In this document: positions 52,522 through 63,430 of the stretch, piece by piece
Position numbering within the stretch: position 1 is the first letter of the stretch
Layout: every line of letters starts with the position of its first letter
Origin: Poecilobothrus nobilitatus
Lineage: Eukaryota; Arthropoda; Insecta; Diptera; Dolichopodidae
NCBI GenBank assembly: GCA_947095535.1
Contig: OX352773.1
Location: forward strand, 31,269,398 to 31,333,397
Direction of reading: 5' to 3'
Length of the DNA: 64,000 bases
The notes under the pieces: model-generated
The model's input: the letters and a program-made list of their open reading frames with translations, nothing else
What the model was told of the DNA's origin: nothing
The model's database searches: none
Program-made: the position numbers and the translations under genes

Positions 52522-52745
52522 ATTGACAGAGGCTTTGGTGGCCTAGTGGGTAAAAGCGTATAATACGCTGTAAACACCGAGGGGGGGGGGGGGGTGTGAG
52601 TTCGAATCCCACACACGTCATAAGAGTTATTCTCCCTTACGACATTTACAGCCACGTCTGAACAGAAAAAGATGTGTAATTTCCTGTCCTGTTTATGTGG
52701 CAGAGAAAATGCATAAAAAAAAAAAATAAACAAAATTGATTGACA
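52522..52745 (+). mobile_element. tRNA-derived SINE with 7-bp target-site duplication, nested
   Basis: ATTGACA flanks the insertion (52522-52528 and 52739-52745). The head is GAGGCTTTGGTGGCCTAGTG, with A box TGGCCTAGTGGG and B box GAGTTCGAATCCC. The body has CATAAGAGTTATTCTCCCTTACGAC and TTTACAGCCACG and ends ATGTGGCAGAGAAAATGCA with an A-rich tail. In the region corresponding to the tRNA anticodon arm there is a run of 14 G (52581-52594), where the sister copy at 60473-60673 has only GAGGGAG. Confidence 0.9.
52581..52594. repeat. poly-G tract of 14 inside the SINE
   Basis: The only long G run in a window dominated by A and T. It expands a GAGGGAG motif of the SINE head. Confidence 0.95.
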
Positions 52746-52866
52746 ACTCAACTTAAAATAGAAAGTCATTTCGATGCGGGTCATTCTTGCATTTGGTCAA
52801 GTCGTATTTGAATTAATGTATTATATTTAAATATGAAAGCGACACATGAGGCGACGCCGGTTTCAA

Positions 52867-53992
52867 GTCATCATCTTCATTCCTTTATTATTTTTATCAA
52901 AAAAACCTGAGTTTAGAAATTATAAATTTTACAAAAAAAAGGATATTTTATTTAAATACTTTACATATATAAAGTTTAAAAAGCACTGATTTTTAGTTTT
53001 TATTGTATACAGATAAAAAAAATAAAAGTATTTTTTTTTTTTCTTTTAGAAAAATTTTTTATTTAAATTTTTTACGTGAAAATAAGCATCTGCTCTCTTT
53101 GTCTGTTTTTTATTTTTGTTTTTTGTTTTTTGTTTTTTTTTTTTTTTGAAGAAGACACAAAATATCAAACACAAGAAATTTTATTCTTGGAAAAAGATGG
53201 AAATGATTTTATATTTTAGTTATATTATGTACTTTATTTTTATATATTTTTATTATCTATTTGAAAAAGTTTTCAAAAAATAAAAAAGAACCGATATTTT
53301 ATTTACATAATTTATTTTCTTTTTATTTTTCAATTGTTATATTATTTCTTAGCTGTATAATTTAACTATTATAATCATGATAAGAACAAGACGAACATTT
53401 TTCAATTTTTTTCGTTTTTTTTTTCTATTTTTTTTTTTCTTTAACGAAAAACTCGTTGACTTAACGGCAATGAATGTTACAATAACTAAAAGAATATTAT
53501 AGACAGTTGAATAGTCGTCTGTTAACTTGTAACTTTTTTTTTTTTAAATATTTTATGATAATAAATAATTTATTCTTATTTTTGATATTTGAATTTAAAA
53601 TAATATTTTTATTATTTTATAAATAAATAAATAAAAAAAAAAAATTATTTAAAATAACTAAATTCTGTATATTATACAATTTAATTAATAAAATTATTGA
53701 ATTTTTAAAAATAAATAAAACTGTCAAAAAAAAAAAAATAAATGAAGAAATAAATTATCCTAGACGTAAACCTTTTCTTTTTTTTTTTTTATTTTTCTAA
53801 CATATCTAATAATAAAATAATTAAATTTAAATTTATGTAAAAAAAAAAATTATTTTTAATATAAATAATTAAAATTTAATGTTAATAATATTCCAATTTA
53901 AATTTGAAGAATAGTTATAGAAAAAAAAGAAAAAAACAAAAACAATTAAATTAAAGAATAAATGAATTTTTCCAAATGTACGTATACGAGTA
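52867..53992. other. intronic AT-rich sequence, no gene seen
   Basis: Poly-T and poly-A tracts and AAATAAATAAATA-type sequence; nothing else recognisable. Confidence 0.65.
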
Positions 53993-55270
53993 TATAAGGT
54001 AGAAGTGGGTATAGTGGCGATATAATTTTTTAACTAGCCTTTGATAATTTCTCAAACATAAAGTAGTTATTTTTTTCAAGTTTTTATTTTTTTTTAATAA
54101 TAGATTTAACTATTTTAAATACATTTTTGTTTTATTTTTTTATTTTTTAATTTATATTTAGTTTTTAATTAAATTTTAAACATCACTATCCGATGCTGGT
54201 GTTTAGTGGATATAGGAAAAATATTTTTGTTTATTTAGTGGCTATACAAAATGATCGTTTAGTGGAGACATTATAATATTCATTAAATAGTAATAATGCA
54301 TACATAAAACAAGCGTTTAAAGCAAATGTAATAATTTTCCATGAAATATTAGAAAAATAAAAAATAATATTTTAAATAATTATTTTTATAAAATAAGAAA
54401 TATTAATATATTTCAGTTTAATAAAAAACAACAATTCATAAATACTTATATTTTAAGAAAACAAAAAAAAAAATATGTAAATGAAAAAATAAACATTTAC
54501 TTACTTATAAAGTAAAAATTAAATTAAAAATATTATTGAAAAAAATTAGAACCTAAATACTATGGTATTCTTCTTTAATTCTATGCATACATTGTGGAAA
54601 TAATATAAGTATGAATTGTGGCCATTGCTTCATTATTCATAATTTGATTGCATATTGGAAGCCTTCTTGTAAAAAATATTGTATGTCCATTCAATAATTT
54701 TAGCTAAATTAATTAATTTTCTATCATTTTTTTTTAATTTTAATCTAAATTGTTAAATTATTTATTTAATTATTTAATAAAAACTGAAACTCCAAATTTC
54801 ATGTTTAGAAGCGATTGTATCCACTAAAAACTCACTTTAAGTAATTTATGTATTGGTATAGTGGAGATACAAATTAAATATATATAAAATTACAAGAAAT
54901 AAATTTTTTTAATTAAATTAATTTAAAATACACCTTTTTAATAATAAATTATTCATTTATTATAAAATTATTTAATTTCAAACGAATAAAATTAACAAAA
55001 ACATTGATGAGTTTTTCTTGATGATTTTTATAAGAAAACAATTGCTAAATGATAAAATTTGAAACCAGGGAACAAATAAAGACTATTTTTATATTAATAA
55101 AATTATGACAGAACTTAGATATTTTTTGTGTATCTGCTTTTAATATTGAACCTTTCATTTAAAAAAAAAATTAAAAGCATAAAACATTTAATATTATTTT
55201 GTTTTACTAAAAAAACTGCAAATTTTCCACTATAACAGCACCTCTCCAATATACCCACTTTTACCTTATA
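53993..55270. mobile_element. 1.28-kb inverted-repeat element with TAGTGG motifs
   Basis: TATAAGGTAGAAGTGGGTAT at 53993 matches the inverse of the right end (ATACCCACTTTTACCTTATA at 55251-55270) with one difference. Inside, TAGTGG plus a GATAT-like follow-up recurs near both ends: about 54012, 54204, 54236, 54260 and 54859 forward, and as CCACTA at 54821 and 55229. The interior is AT-rich with no coding frame. Possible TA duplication at the edges cannot be separated from the TATA-rich ends. Confidence 0.7.
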
Positions 55271-56308
55271 AGTATAATAATAATATTTATTAGTGTACAT
55301 TTCCTATTTTTTTTGCTTTTGTTTTTGTTTTATAAAAAAAACAAAAAAAAAATCTAATTAAATTTAATCCTCTAGAGATTTGAAATTATTAATAATTTTA
55401 CGCAAAAATAAGCTTCAACTTCATTATAATTATTGTGATAATAATTTTTTTTTTTTTTTAAATTATCGATAAATACTTTATGAAGTAGTGAGAAAATTGC
55501 ATATTTTCAGAAAATGTTTAATAAATAATTCTATTTATTTATTTTTTTTTAAACAATTCCCTCCTACACTGATGCAAATTAAAAAAAAAATTTTTTTAAT
55601 GAATTTATAGAATTCTCTATTTTTAGTAAAAGTAAACAAAAAAAAAAAAAAAAAAAAATAGCAATTTTCTGCAGATTGATCAGCATTAAATTTTATGAGA
55701 ATATTATAATATCGACTATAATTATGTTTGGTTCGTTTGTTTACGTTTATTATGTACTTCATACTTATACAATACTTATTATAAAATAATTATTTTTTTT
55801 GTAATATAATAATAAAATAAATAACCTATTATTATTATTATTATAAATAAAGGACAATTACGAAGTTATTATTTATTTGGTTCATTACTTTAAAGAATAA
55901 AAAAAATTAATTAATTTTTTTTTTTTTTTATAAAAAAAATTGTTTTATTTAAGCACATTAAATATTATATATATATTTTTTAATTCTTATGCTAATTAAA
56001 AAAATAATGGTAAATAGAAGATTAAAAGTAAAAATGAAATAAATAAATGGTGAACCATTTTAACTTCAAATAATTTCTGTTATACCTGCTAACTGTTTTA
56101 TAGATACATAAGTTTTTCTCTTTTTCACTCCTATAAGCTTCATCAGATATTCCCTACGTCAACCAATATTTAATTTTGACTAACCTTTAGCTTCTTAAAT
56201 CATTAGTTTCACTAAGCTGTTAATTAGTCGGAGCTGTATAGCTATATTATTGTACAAGACTATATGAAATACAAATATATCTGTATTTGTGCGCCATCTA
56301 TTATCTTA
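55271..56308. other. intronic AT-rich sequence, no gene seen
   Basis: Homopolymer runs such as A20 near 55637-55658. TTATTA runs lie at 55829-55845. Nothing else is recognised. Confidence 0.65.
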
Positions 56309-56714
56309 TACAGTGAAACTTCTATAACTCGAACTTTCTAAATGTTCGGAAATTAGTTCGAGTTAAAGAGAATTCGAGTAATAGAGATATAAAACAAATT
56401 GCACAAAGCATTATTAAATTAATTTTTTTCTTTTAAAGATAAGTAAATATTTTAATTTTCTAACAGGCATTTTAATTTTTAAATTTACAACGAACAAAAA
56501 AAATATTTATAACTGAACTGAATATTTATAACTGTCAAATATGTAAACATGTACAAGTATATACCTACATGCACATCCATGTTCACAAATAATGATGAAA
56601 ACTAAAACAGAAATGAGAGAGAAACTAATTTATATAAACAGTTGAAACAAAATTTTAAATGCATTAAAATAGTTCGAGTTCAGGAGAAGTTCGAGTTATG
56701 GAAGTTCCACTGTA
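56309..56714. mobile_element. pogo-like MITE with TA target-site duplication
   Basis: CAGTGAAACTTCTATAACTC at 56311 and the inverse of GAGTTATGGAAGTTCCACTG ending at 56712 are terminal inverted repeats of about 28 bp with two differences. TA flanks both sides (56309-56310 and 56713-56714). CAGTG-type ends with a TA duplication are typical of the pogo branch of the Tc1/mariner superfamily. The 402-bp body lacks a transposase, and TTCGAG motifs are repeated inside both ends. Confidence 0.85.
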
Positions 56715-56715
56715 T

Positions 56716-56766
56716 ATCCAATCGGGGTTTGAACTTGAATTTTAACCACTAAACTATGAGCTGGAT
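56716..56766 (-). other. tRNA-like fragment without anticodon arm
   Basis: Read on the minus strand: ATCCA at the start pairs with TGGAT at the end. A D-arm/A-box-like TAGTTTAGTGGTTA is followed, after a very short gap, by a T-arm/B-box-like AAGTTCAAACCCCG. Only 51 nt long, it cannot be a normal tRNA and looks like a decayed tRNA or SINE head. It begins two bases after the pogo-like MITE. Confidence 0.35.
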
Positions 56767-59700
56767 TATATTGTATTTTATTAATTATGGAAGTAAAGTA
56801 AATTAATTTCATATATGATATTAAGACAATTAAGACTGGAAACATAAACTTACATTTATGATATAAATTTAAAACAAAATTAGTGTATATTATAGACGAA
56901 TCCGGCATTACAAAGAATTTTTATCCAACATTTATGACTTATATTTGAAATAACTAAAAGCAGAGTAACTTAATAATGATATATTATGATATATCAAATA
57001 ATTTATATTTATTACATAATAATTTATACAGGGGTGTATTCAATGTTGAATATTTATAAGGTGTATCTATTCAGGAGAACAAAACGAAAAAAAAAATTAT
57101 TCTCTAAGGAAGGGCCCGGGCGCGAAAAGCTATTGTTTAGTTTTAATTTATTTTACTTAATATCTCAACTATACGTAACTAATTAATAAGTTTGATATAC
57201 AGTTAGAATAAAGCTTTGCATTTCAGATTTCTCTATTTCAGATATTTGTCATTTTAAATGTGTGAAAACAACAACAAATTATAGGTACTTTAAAAAATAT
57301 GTATTACCTAATAATTATAAAAGATTTGCAAAACATATGTAATACTTACGATGCAATGATATGATGCATACGAGCTTCAAATTAAATATGTTTAGTTTGT
57401 TCGAACCAACTCTAACGCTACTTTCTATCAAATTCTTTTAATATTAATAAATTTTAATAGGTTATGGCAATAGGTTTTTACCCCTTTGGTTTAATTTTTT
57501 TTTTTATGTTTTGATTATAGGTCAAAAAATGGAGACTTCAAATTATTTAATTTTTTTTTTGATTGTGACTATATTCAATATTTTTTTTCTTTAAATTAAA
57601 TTATTCATAGCTATCGATCTCAATTAACAAGTTTTGTATTTTATAAAACACATTCAGTTGTATTTAATTTTTTTGTTCTTTACTGTGTACATTTTTTTCT
57701 TTTATTTAATTAAATTAAAGAATTTCTTATTTTTTAATATATTTTTTTTTTTAATTTATTTTAAAAATATTAAACTTATGTTAAGACTGAATGTCGAAAG
57801 AATGAAAGAAGGAGAGGCTCTCATACATATATAAAATATTTTAAAACAAAACAAAAAAAAAAAAAAAACGAAACATTCAATAGTAAAATCAGCATCAGCA
57901 TTTTACTGAGCATTCATAATATCAAATATTTTATATGTTGGAGAGTTATGCACACGTAGATGAATAATTTTTAACTTTGAAATACAATTTTTTTTTTGTG
58001 TTGTTTTGTTGTGTTTTATGTTTTACTCAAAGGACATTAAGTATATACTTAATATAAGAATTTTTTTTTTGTTCTTTTTGTTTTTTTAAAAAAATCATAA
58101 AAATGAATTTCTGATGAAATAATACTATTGTTTAGTTTTTATATACTTGTACTATATATTATATATATACTTAGTATAGTAAGTCAACATGTGTCCATAA
58201 TTTTATTTGTATACTAAGCAAGCAAACAAAAATAGCAAAAAAAAAATTTTGTACATAATTTATACTCATATCGTTTAAAATACTTTAATCGCACGTGCAA
58301 CCATATTCCAATGTCTAAGACTGCTCTACTCTATGTATGTCTTTCTTAAGATATGACTCTTCTAAAAAGAAATGTGTTGTATATGAAAGTAAAATTTTTA
58401 TCTTTCTTCTCTTTAGAGTTGATTTAATTTTTATGCAAATTCAAATTTATATATAAATTTTTGCATATATATAAACATACATATCTATTATATATATGTA
58501 TTATATACTTAAGTAGATTAATATTATATATAAAAAGTACAGGTTGGGTAATACGAAAAATATATGAATTTCAATTGTTAAAGCTTTTAAATAATCATTT
58601 AAAACTAAACCTTCTTATATAAAAATAAGCACTTAATTAATTAATTAAAATTATAACTACATATAAGTGGTATATATACGATTAAATTTTAAAAGTTTAG
58701 AAAAGAAAAAAAAAATATACGTAAGGGTTTATAGGGCTTATGTTTTCAATGCTTTTTTTTTTAATATGAATTAGTTCATTATATTTTATTCATATTTAAT
58801 AAGAAACAGACCAGGGGTCAGTTATATATTTAATAAAATATTCTATTTGAAAATATATAATTTTTACCACCTGGACAAAAACTTCTTATTTATACTGACA
58901 TCTTTTAAATAAACACCCCGTATATTTTCTTTGTGTACAAATTTATTTTAAATATTATATGCTTATATTTCACAAGATTTACATCTTTCGTTTTTTTTTT
59001 TTTTTTTGGTCCAAAAATGCTGGTAATAATATTTTCATTGTTGTTGACTGAACATCCTGTATTAACGATAAATAAGTATATACATATTATTTTTTTCTTT
59101 TTTTTTTGGTTTTCAAAAGAAAAAAAAATTAATAACAAAACACAGTCAAGTAAAGAGGCTATCGTATATATATATATTTCCCAGGTGTTTTAACTTGTTT
59201 TTTTTTTTTGACCCCTTTTAGTGGATATTTAAATTCTATTCGATTTTAAATTTATATATATATACAGATATACATATATATATACAATTCTTGTATACCT
59301 CATATGGTCTCTTCTTATTAAATTGAAATTTCATCTTAAATTATATTTTGTTATATATGTATATATTATGTTATATGAAAATATATAAGGCTGTAAGTTT
59401 ATAATGTATAACATACTGCTACTTCTCTTTTAAAAAAAAAAAATTATGCTATTAAAATATTTAAAAAATTTATTTTTTTTTTTATTGTCCATATATGTTT
59501 TTTTAAAGGAATATAAATATATCGTTCAGTTTTTCCTGTCCTGGATTAGCATATTTTTTTTTTTTTGCAAAACTAGTTTTTTTGTTTTTTATTCATGCAT
59601 TAAACATTTATATATATTTTTTTTGTGTTTTTTTTTTTATTTAAGTTCATTAAAAGTAGAAGTTTTTTAATGTATGTATGAAATTAATATCAAGTTTTCG

Positions 59701-60460
59701 TGTTAGATTAATATCCATCATCATTTAAAATTATTTATAACAGTTCTGCAAATATAAATTCATTTTCACTTCTATTCTCTGTGTTAAGATCTATTAAATT
59801 TATTTAAATCTGTTACACAATTTCTGTCCCGATATTGACTTTGATCTGAATGAATATGTTTTATTAAGTTTTGCATACCTATATGTATATATACCTTTAC
59901 TTTTTTGGCCCGAAAAATATAAACGACATATGTATGGAAAAAATGTTGTTTTCTTTTTTTTGTACCTATGTTATAAAATTTATTTCGTACTTATGACATT
60001 CATATGACCAATGTACCAAAATGTAAAATTTACGTAAGTATTACACTGTTCTAAAGAAATTAAATAGTTAATGCCTCCACTCAAAGCTTTTCTACGAGAA
60101 ACAAAGAGTACGACAGATATCCAGCCTTACACTGTAAGAACTTTTAAGATGTCGTAACATAGCTTATGGAAATTCATTCGTGACGTTTTTGGAATCACAT
60201 GTCATCACATGTGTTCCCTAAAGTTGGTAACTCATATATGTGTATGAGTTAGTAAAATTTAAAAAGAACATTAACATCTTTCTTCAAAATGTTCTTTTAA
60301 ATTTTCTTACCCATCCTTCATAATTCTCAATTTTTTTTTTTAACCAAACAGTACATTTGAATCAGTTCCCAACCTAAAGTTTTGTTTTAAAAGGGAATGG
60401 TTTTGGTTGATTAAAGTCCAACACTATCTGAAAGATTCACGAAAATCAATAATGAAACAA
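56767..60460. other. intronic AT-rich sequence, no gene seen
   Basis: GGGCCCGGGCGCG at 57112-57124 is a pure GC stretch of 13 bases. ACACCCCGTATA lies at 58912-58923 and TACAGGGGTGTAT at 57026-57038; such motifs recall short insect mobile-element ends. TA microsatellites are frequent around 58450-58510 and 59255-59285. No gene. Confidence 0.6.
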
Positions 60461-60685
60461 ATTCCAAAATTATTTTTTGTTTTTTTTTTTTATTGCATTT
60501 CTCTGCCACATAAATGTGGATAGGAAATTACACAGCCTTTCCTATTCAGGGGTGGCTGTAAATGTCGTAAGGGGGAATAACTCTTACGATGTATGTGGGA
60601 TTCGAAACCACACTCCCTCGGTGTTTACAACGTATTTTATACGCTCTTACCCACTAGGCCACCAAGGCCCCTTATTCCAAAATTA
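60461..60685 (-). mobile_element. tRNA-derived SINE, reverse, with perfect 12-bp target-site duplication
   Basis: ATTCCAAAATTA flanks it exactly (60461-60472 and 60674-60685). Read on the minus strand, the head is GGGGCCTTGGTGGCCTAGTG, with A box TGGCCTAGTGGG and B box GGTTTCGAATCCC. The body follows with ATCGTAAGAGTTATTCCCCC, TTACGACATTTACAGCCACC, GGCTGTGTAATTTCC and ATGTGGCAGAGAAATGCA, and the A-rich tail is the T run at 60473-60493. It is the best preserved copy of the family and probably the youngest. Confidence 0.93.
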
Positions 60686-61085
60686 AAAAATCATTTTTCA
60701 TTTTGTACCTATGACATTCGAGCTTATGACGTAACGCCTTTTTCCAAATATGTTCACACAATGTCTTTCCAGGTTTTGCAGGCTTTCTTTTTTATTTTCT
60801 TTTGAAACAACTTCAGATTTAATTATTATATATATATACTTACCTTATTCACTAAATCTCAATTTAAACATTAGTTTTAAAATTAAATTGTAATATCCAG
60901 CAGCTATATACTTTCGGAAAAAATCAAAAAAGAAAGGGTAAATCGGAAGAATATTACAATTTTACAGGTTAATAATTTTAGACTTCAGAATTCTATTTGA
61001 ATCGTTTTTTTTTTTTTTAACGATTATTAAATAATCAAATTCATATTTTAATATTTTATTGTTTTTTTTTTTTAATTATATAAAA
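60686..61085. other. end of giant intron before the mbl exon
   Basis: AT-rich sequence with T runs. TTTACAG|GTTAAT at 60961-60973 is a poor double splice motif. No other feature. Confidence 0.6.
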
Positions 61086-61130
61086 ATAAATCTAATATAT
61101 TTTTTAAATTTATTATTTTTTTTTTTATAG
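61086..61130 (+). promoter_or_regulatory. mbl: splice acceptor region of the mbl exon at 61131
   Basis: The acceptor has a possible CTAAT branch point at 61092-61096, about 35 nt before the AG, followed by a run of T and the final ATAG. It ends the giant intron. Confidence 0.85.
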
Positions 61131-61301
61131 GGCCGTTGCAATCGTGATAAACCACCATGCAAATATTTTCATCCGCCCCAACATTTAAAAGATCAGTTAT
61201 TAATAAATGGAAGAAACCATCTTGCCTTGAAAAATGCTATTATGCAACAAATGGGTATTGCACCAGGACAACAAGTCATGCCTGGACAAGTTCCAGCAGT
61301 T
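61131..61301 (+). CDS. mbl: muscleblind internal exon (end of CCCH zinc finger 2 and start of linker)
   Basis: This internal exon of 171 nt (57 codons, phase 0 at both ends) belongs to Muscleblind, a nuclear and cytoplasmic RNA-binding protein that controls alternative splicing through tandem CCCH fingers binding YGCY-type RNA. It opens with GRCNRDKPPCKYFHPP, the last two cysteines and the histidine of the second finger (C-X6-C-X3-H). The conserved HLKDQLLINGRNHLALKNA follows, then a Gln/Met/Pro-rich linker ending QVPAV. The first cysteine of this finger must lie on an upstream exon outside the window. The acceptor is TTTTTTATAG after a long T tract, with a possible branch point CTAAT at 61092-61096. 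The donor is GTT|GTAAGT. The next exon continues in the same frame. The family assignment is secure because the finger and the LINGRN block are diagnostic of Muscleblind/MBNL. Which isoforms use the exon cannot be seen. Confidence 0.96.
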
Positions 61302-63247
61302 GTAAGTATAAAATTATTTTCATAAAAAAAATGTAGGAACTACCAACCTACATATATAATATTAAAATGTTTTTTTTTTTTTGTCTAAACAATTTTATAG
61401 AACAATGAACTAATGAACATTTTACCACAGAACGAAACAAAAGTTAAATAAATTATAATAGAAATTTGATATATTTATTTAATTTAAATTGATGATGACT
61501 CTATCAATTTCCAATTGTACACTTTGTATATATATAAACATGTATAAAATATAATTCCTATAATTTATTTTTATATTATTTCATATGTAAAATAATTCTA
61601 CATCACGTTTCAAATGTAATGCAAATTATTAGGTTTCAGAACAGATTTTATATATTTATTTATTTTACATTAAAATAAAATTGAATCAATAATTGTGTAA
61701 ATTAAACTTATTAGTATATAATTAATATATACTATATTATATAGAAACGATGTATGTATATATGAAAATTTTATAGAAATGATCCTTTGAAAATTTTCAA
61801 ATAGAGTTTAGTCTAAAAAATTCTCTTTAAAATTAATATACTCCATTTCTGTGCACACTATGCGAATTTTTGTTTAAGTGCCATTTTAAAAATTCAATAT
61901 ATTTTTCAAAAAAAAAAATCTAAAATTTTGAATTTTTCTCTTGAGATTTTTCTTTCTTGTTTATAAAACAGAAAAAGATGTTCTTTCGTCCTAGTTTAGT
62001 CTATTAGATTTGGTGTAGTTAATGCCTATCTGAACTTTACTTAAGCAACTTTTAAATTATATTCCAAAACTCACAAATCTTTATATTAAAAATTATAAAA
62101 ATATGGTCTGTGAATTGAAAGAATAAATAATGAAAAAAATCGAAAAAAAGTTTAATTTTACGAATTAAATCAATTACATCGATAATCTAATCAATTTAAG
62201 ATACAACAGATAAAAGAACTTTCTTATTTTTGCATTATTTCTATTGTTTTGTATAAACTTATATTTTTTAATTGCTATATCATTGCCCTATACGAATTTA
62301 TCTTCTGAAGTACTTGTGATATCAAGTAATTTTTAATTATTTTTAATTTTGAAAATAATCTTTCACCATATTTTTTGTAAAATAAATGGAAAGACATAAA
62401 AATATTGGTAAAGCAACAGTTACGATCATAAATTTGTGATCACATTCACGATATTTTCTAATAAATTCAAATAAATAATAATATATATATAGAGTGGCTC
62501 AGTATTATCATGATTTTTTCAATTGAATCTTAAAATTTCTAACAAGTTGCGAATAGTAGTTCTATTACAGAAATATCTTTTTCATTACCATCGGTTACCA
62601 TACTATTAAAAACGTCGGTAAAAAAAGTTAAAATCAGTTAAAAATTCAAATGAATCTATATATATATATATATACGGGCAGTTTCATCACCTTTCATCTA
62701 ATGCATTAAGAACCTAACTATACGTAAAATGGAAACGAAATTTTAAATCAGTGTGGATGATCAATCGATGTTTCATCATTTAGGTAATATCAAATCAAAT
62801 TGTCTTTGTAAAGTGAACCTGCCTTCGCAATGCATTAAAATGGAGAAAAATTTTTAAATACAACTGACACTTTATTTGCTGTTTTTCGAAATGCAAGTGA
62901 AAATAGAAAGATGTTTTATTACATATTTAAATTTGAATTTAAATTCAAAGATTCGATATTCTTGAGTCTGGTCTGACTATACATCTTTTATTTATAGACA
63001 GATGATTTTTTTTTAATTATACATGGCGAAATTAATATTAATATTTCCATTTAATTATTATATATTTAATCATTGTAGTCATTGTATATTTATTCATTAT
63101 ATATTTAATCATTTTATATATAATTATATTATGTATATATGTACTTATATAATTAATATCATTTTCTCATTCTTTTTCTCTCTCTTCTTTTTTTTTTAAC
63201 TTTATTTTTTTATTTTTTTTTTTATTTTAATTTCATTAAAAATAAAG
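61302..63247 (+). other. mbl: mbl intron between the two recognised exons
   Basis: This 1,946-bp intron runs from GTAAGT to AAAG. It is AT-rich with TA microsatellites, for example around 62657-62674, and a T-rich tract at 63170-63235 upstream of the acceptor. A 20-kb-scale search by eye found no exon in it. The stretch 62675-62830 is slightly less AT-rich and unassigned. Confidence 0.9.
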
Positions 63248-63430
63248 GCAACAAACCCTTATTTAACTGGTATACCAGCTAGCACATACAGTCCCTATTT
63301 TGGACCTGGACATTTAGTGCCTGCATTATTAGGACCAGATCCATCAGCAGTTGCATCTCAATTAACTCCAGTTGTTCAACAAGCAGTTCCTGTTGCGCAA
63401 CAAAAAATACCTAGATCTGATAGATTAGAG
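63248..63430 (+). CDS. mbl: muscleblind internal exon (conserved linker up to RSDRLE)
   Basis: This second exon of 183 nt (61 codons, phase 0 at both ends) codes for the linker after the first zinc-finger pair. It begins ATNPYLTGIPASTYSPYF, runs through GHLVPALLGPDP, continues with a Gln/Val/Pro-rich part and ends QQKIPRSDRLE. In the family this linker is conserved and largely disordered. The RSDRLE end corresponds to the point where the second zinc-finger pair begins (VCRE..) in vertebrate MBNL and in the longer insect isoforms, so the donor lies exactly at that border. The acceptor is AATAAAG|GCA, with the pyrimidine tract about 20 nt further upstream, so it looks weaker than the acceptor of the previous exon. 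The donor GAG|GTAAGT is consensus. No exon encoding VCREFQRG lies in the remaining 570 bases. Splicing to the next exon must leave the window or use the candidate terminal exon at 63865. Confidence 0.95.

Larger units (their letters stand above)
52401..52866. mobile_element. GCGTCGC-rich inverted-repeat element interrupted by a SINE
   Basis: TGTGTCGCTTT (52461-52471) is inverse to AAAGCGACACA (52836-52846). Outside these, TCGCCTTACGCGTCAC on the left and GAGGCGACGCCGG on the right are similarly GC-rich. The segment CAAGTCGTATTTGAATTAAT (52797-52816) aligns with the minus strand of 16081-16210. A complete SINE (52529-52738) with its own target-site duplication sits in the middle, so this element is older than the SINE. 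Confidence 0.65.
1..61130 (+). other. mbl: giant mbl intron, 5' end outside the window
   Basis: No coding exon was recognised between position 1 and the acceptor at 61129-61130. The downstream exon starts in the middle of a zinc finger, so the preceding exon must be upstream, making this intron longer than 61 kb. Very long introns at this place are known in Drosophila mbl, where the preceding exon is the source of the abundant circular RNA circMbl. The intron is made of AT-rich simple sequence and non-autonomous mobile elements, listed separately. A second gene nested here cannot be excluded, but no long or conserved reading frame supports one. Confidence 0.85.

Noticed and set aside
52512..52784. 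Reading frames across the SINE copies sharing similar peptides (also at 60477-60805 and 21524-21724)
   Set aside because: The shared peptides come from translating the SINE DNA; they are not genes.
60955..60975. TTTACAG|GTTAAT close to the mbl exon
   Set aside because: Weak pyrimidine tract and non-consensus donor; too close to the true acceptor to be useful for ratcheting.
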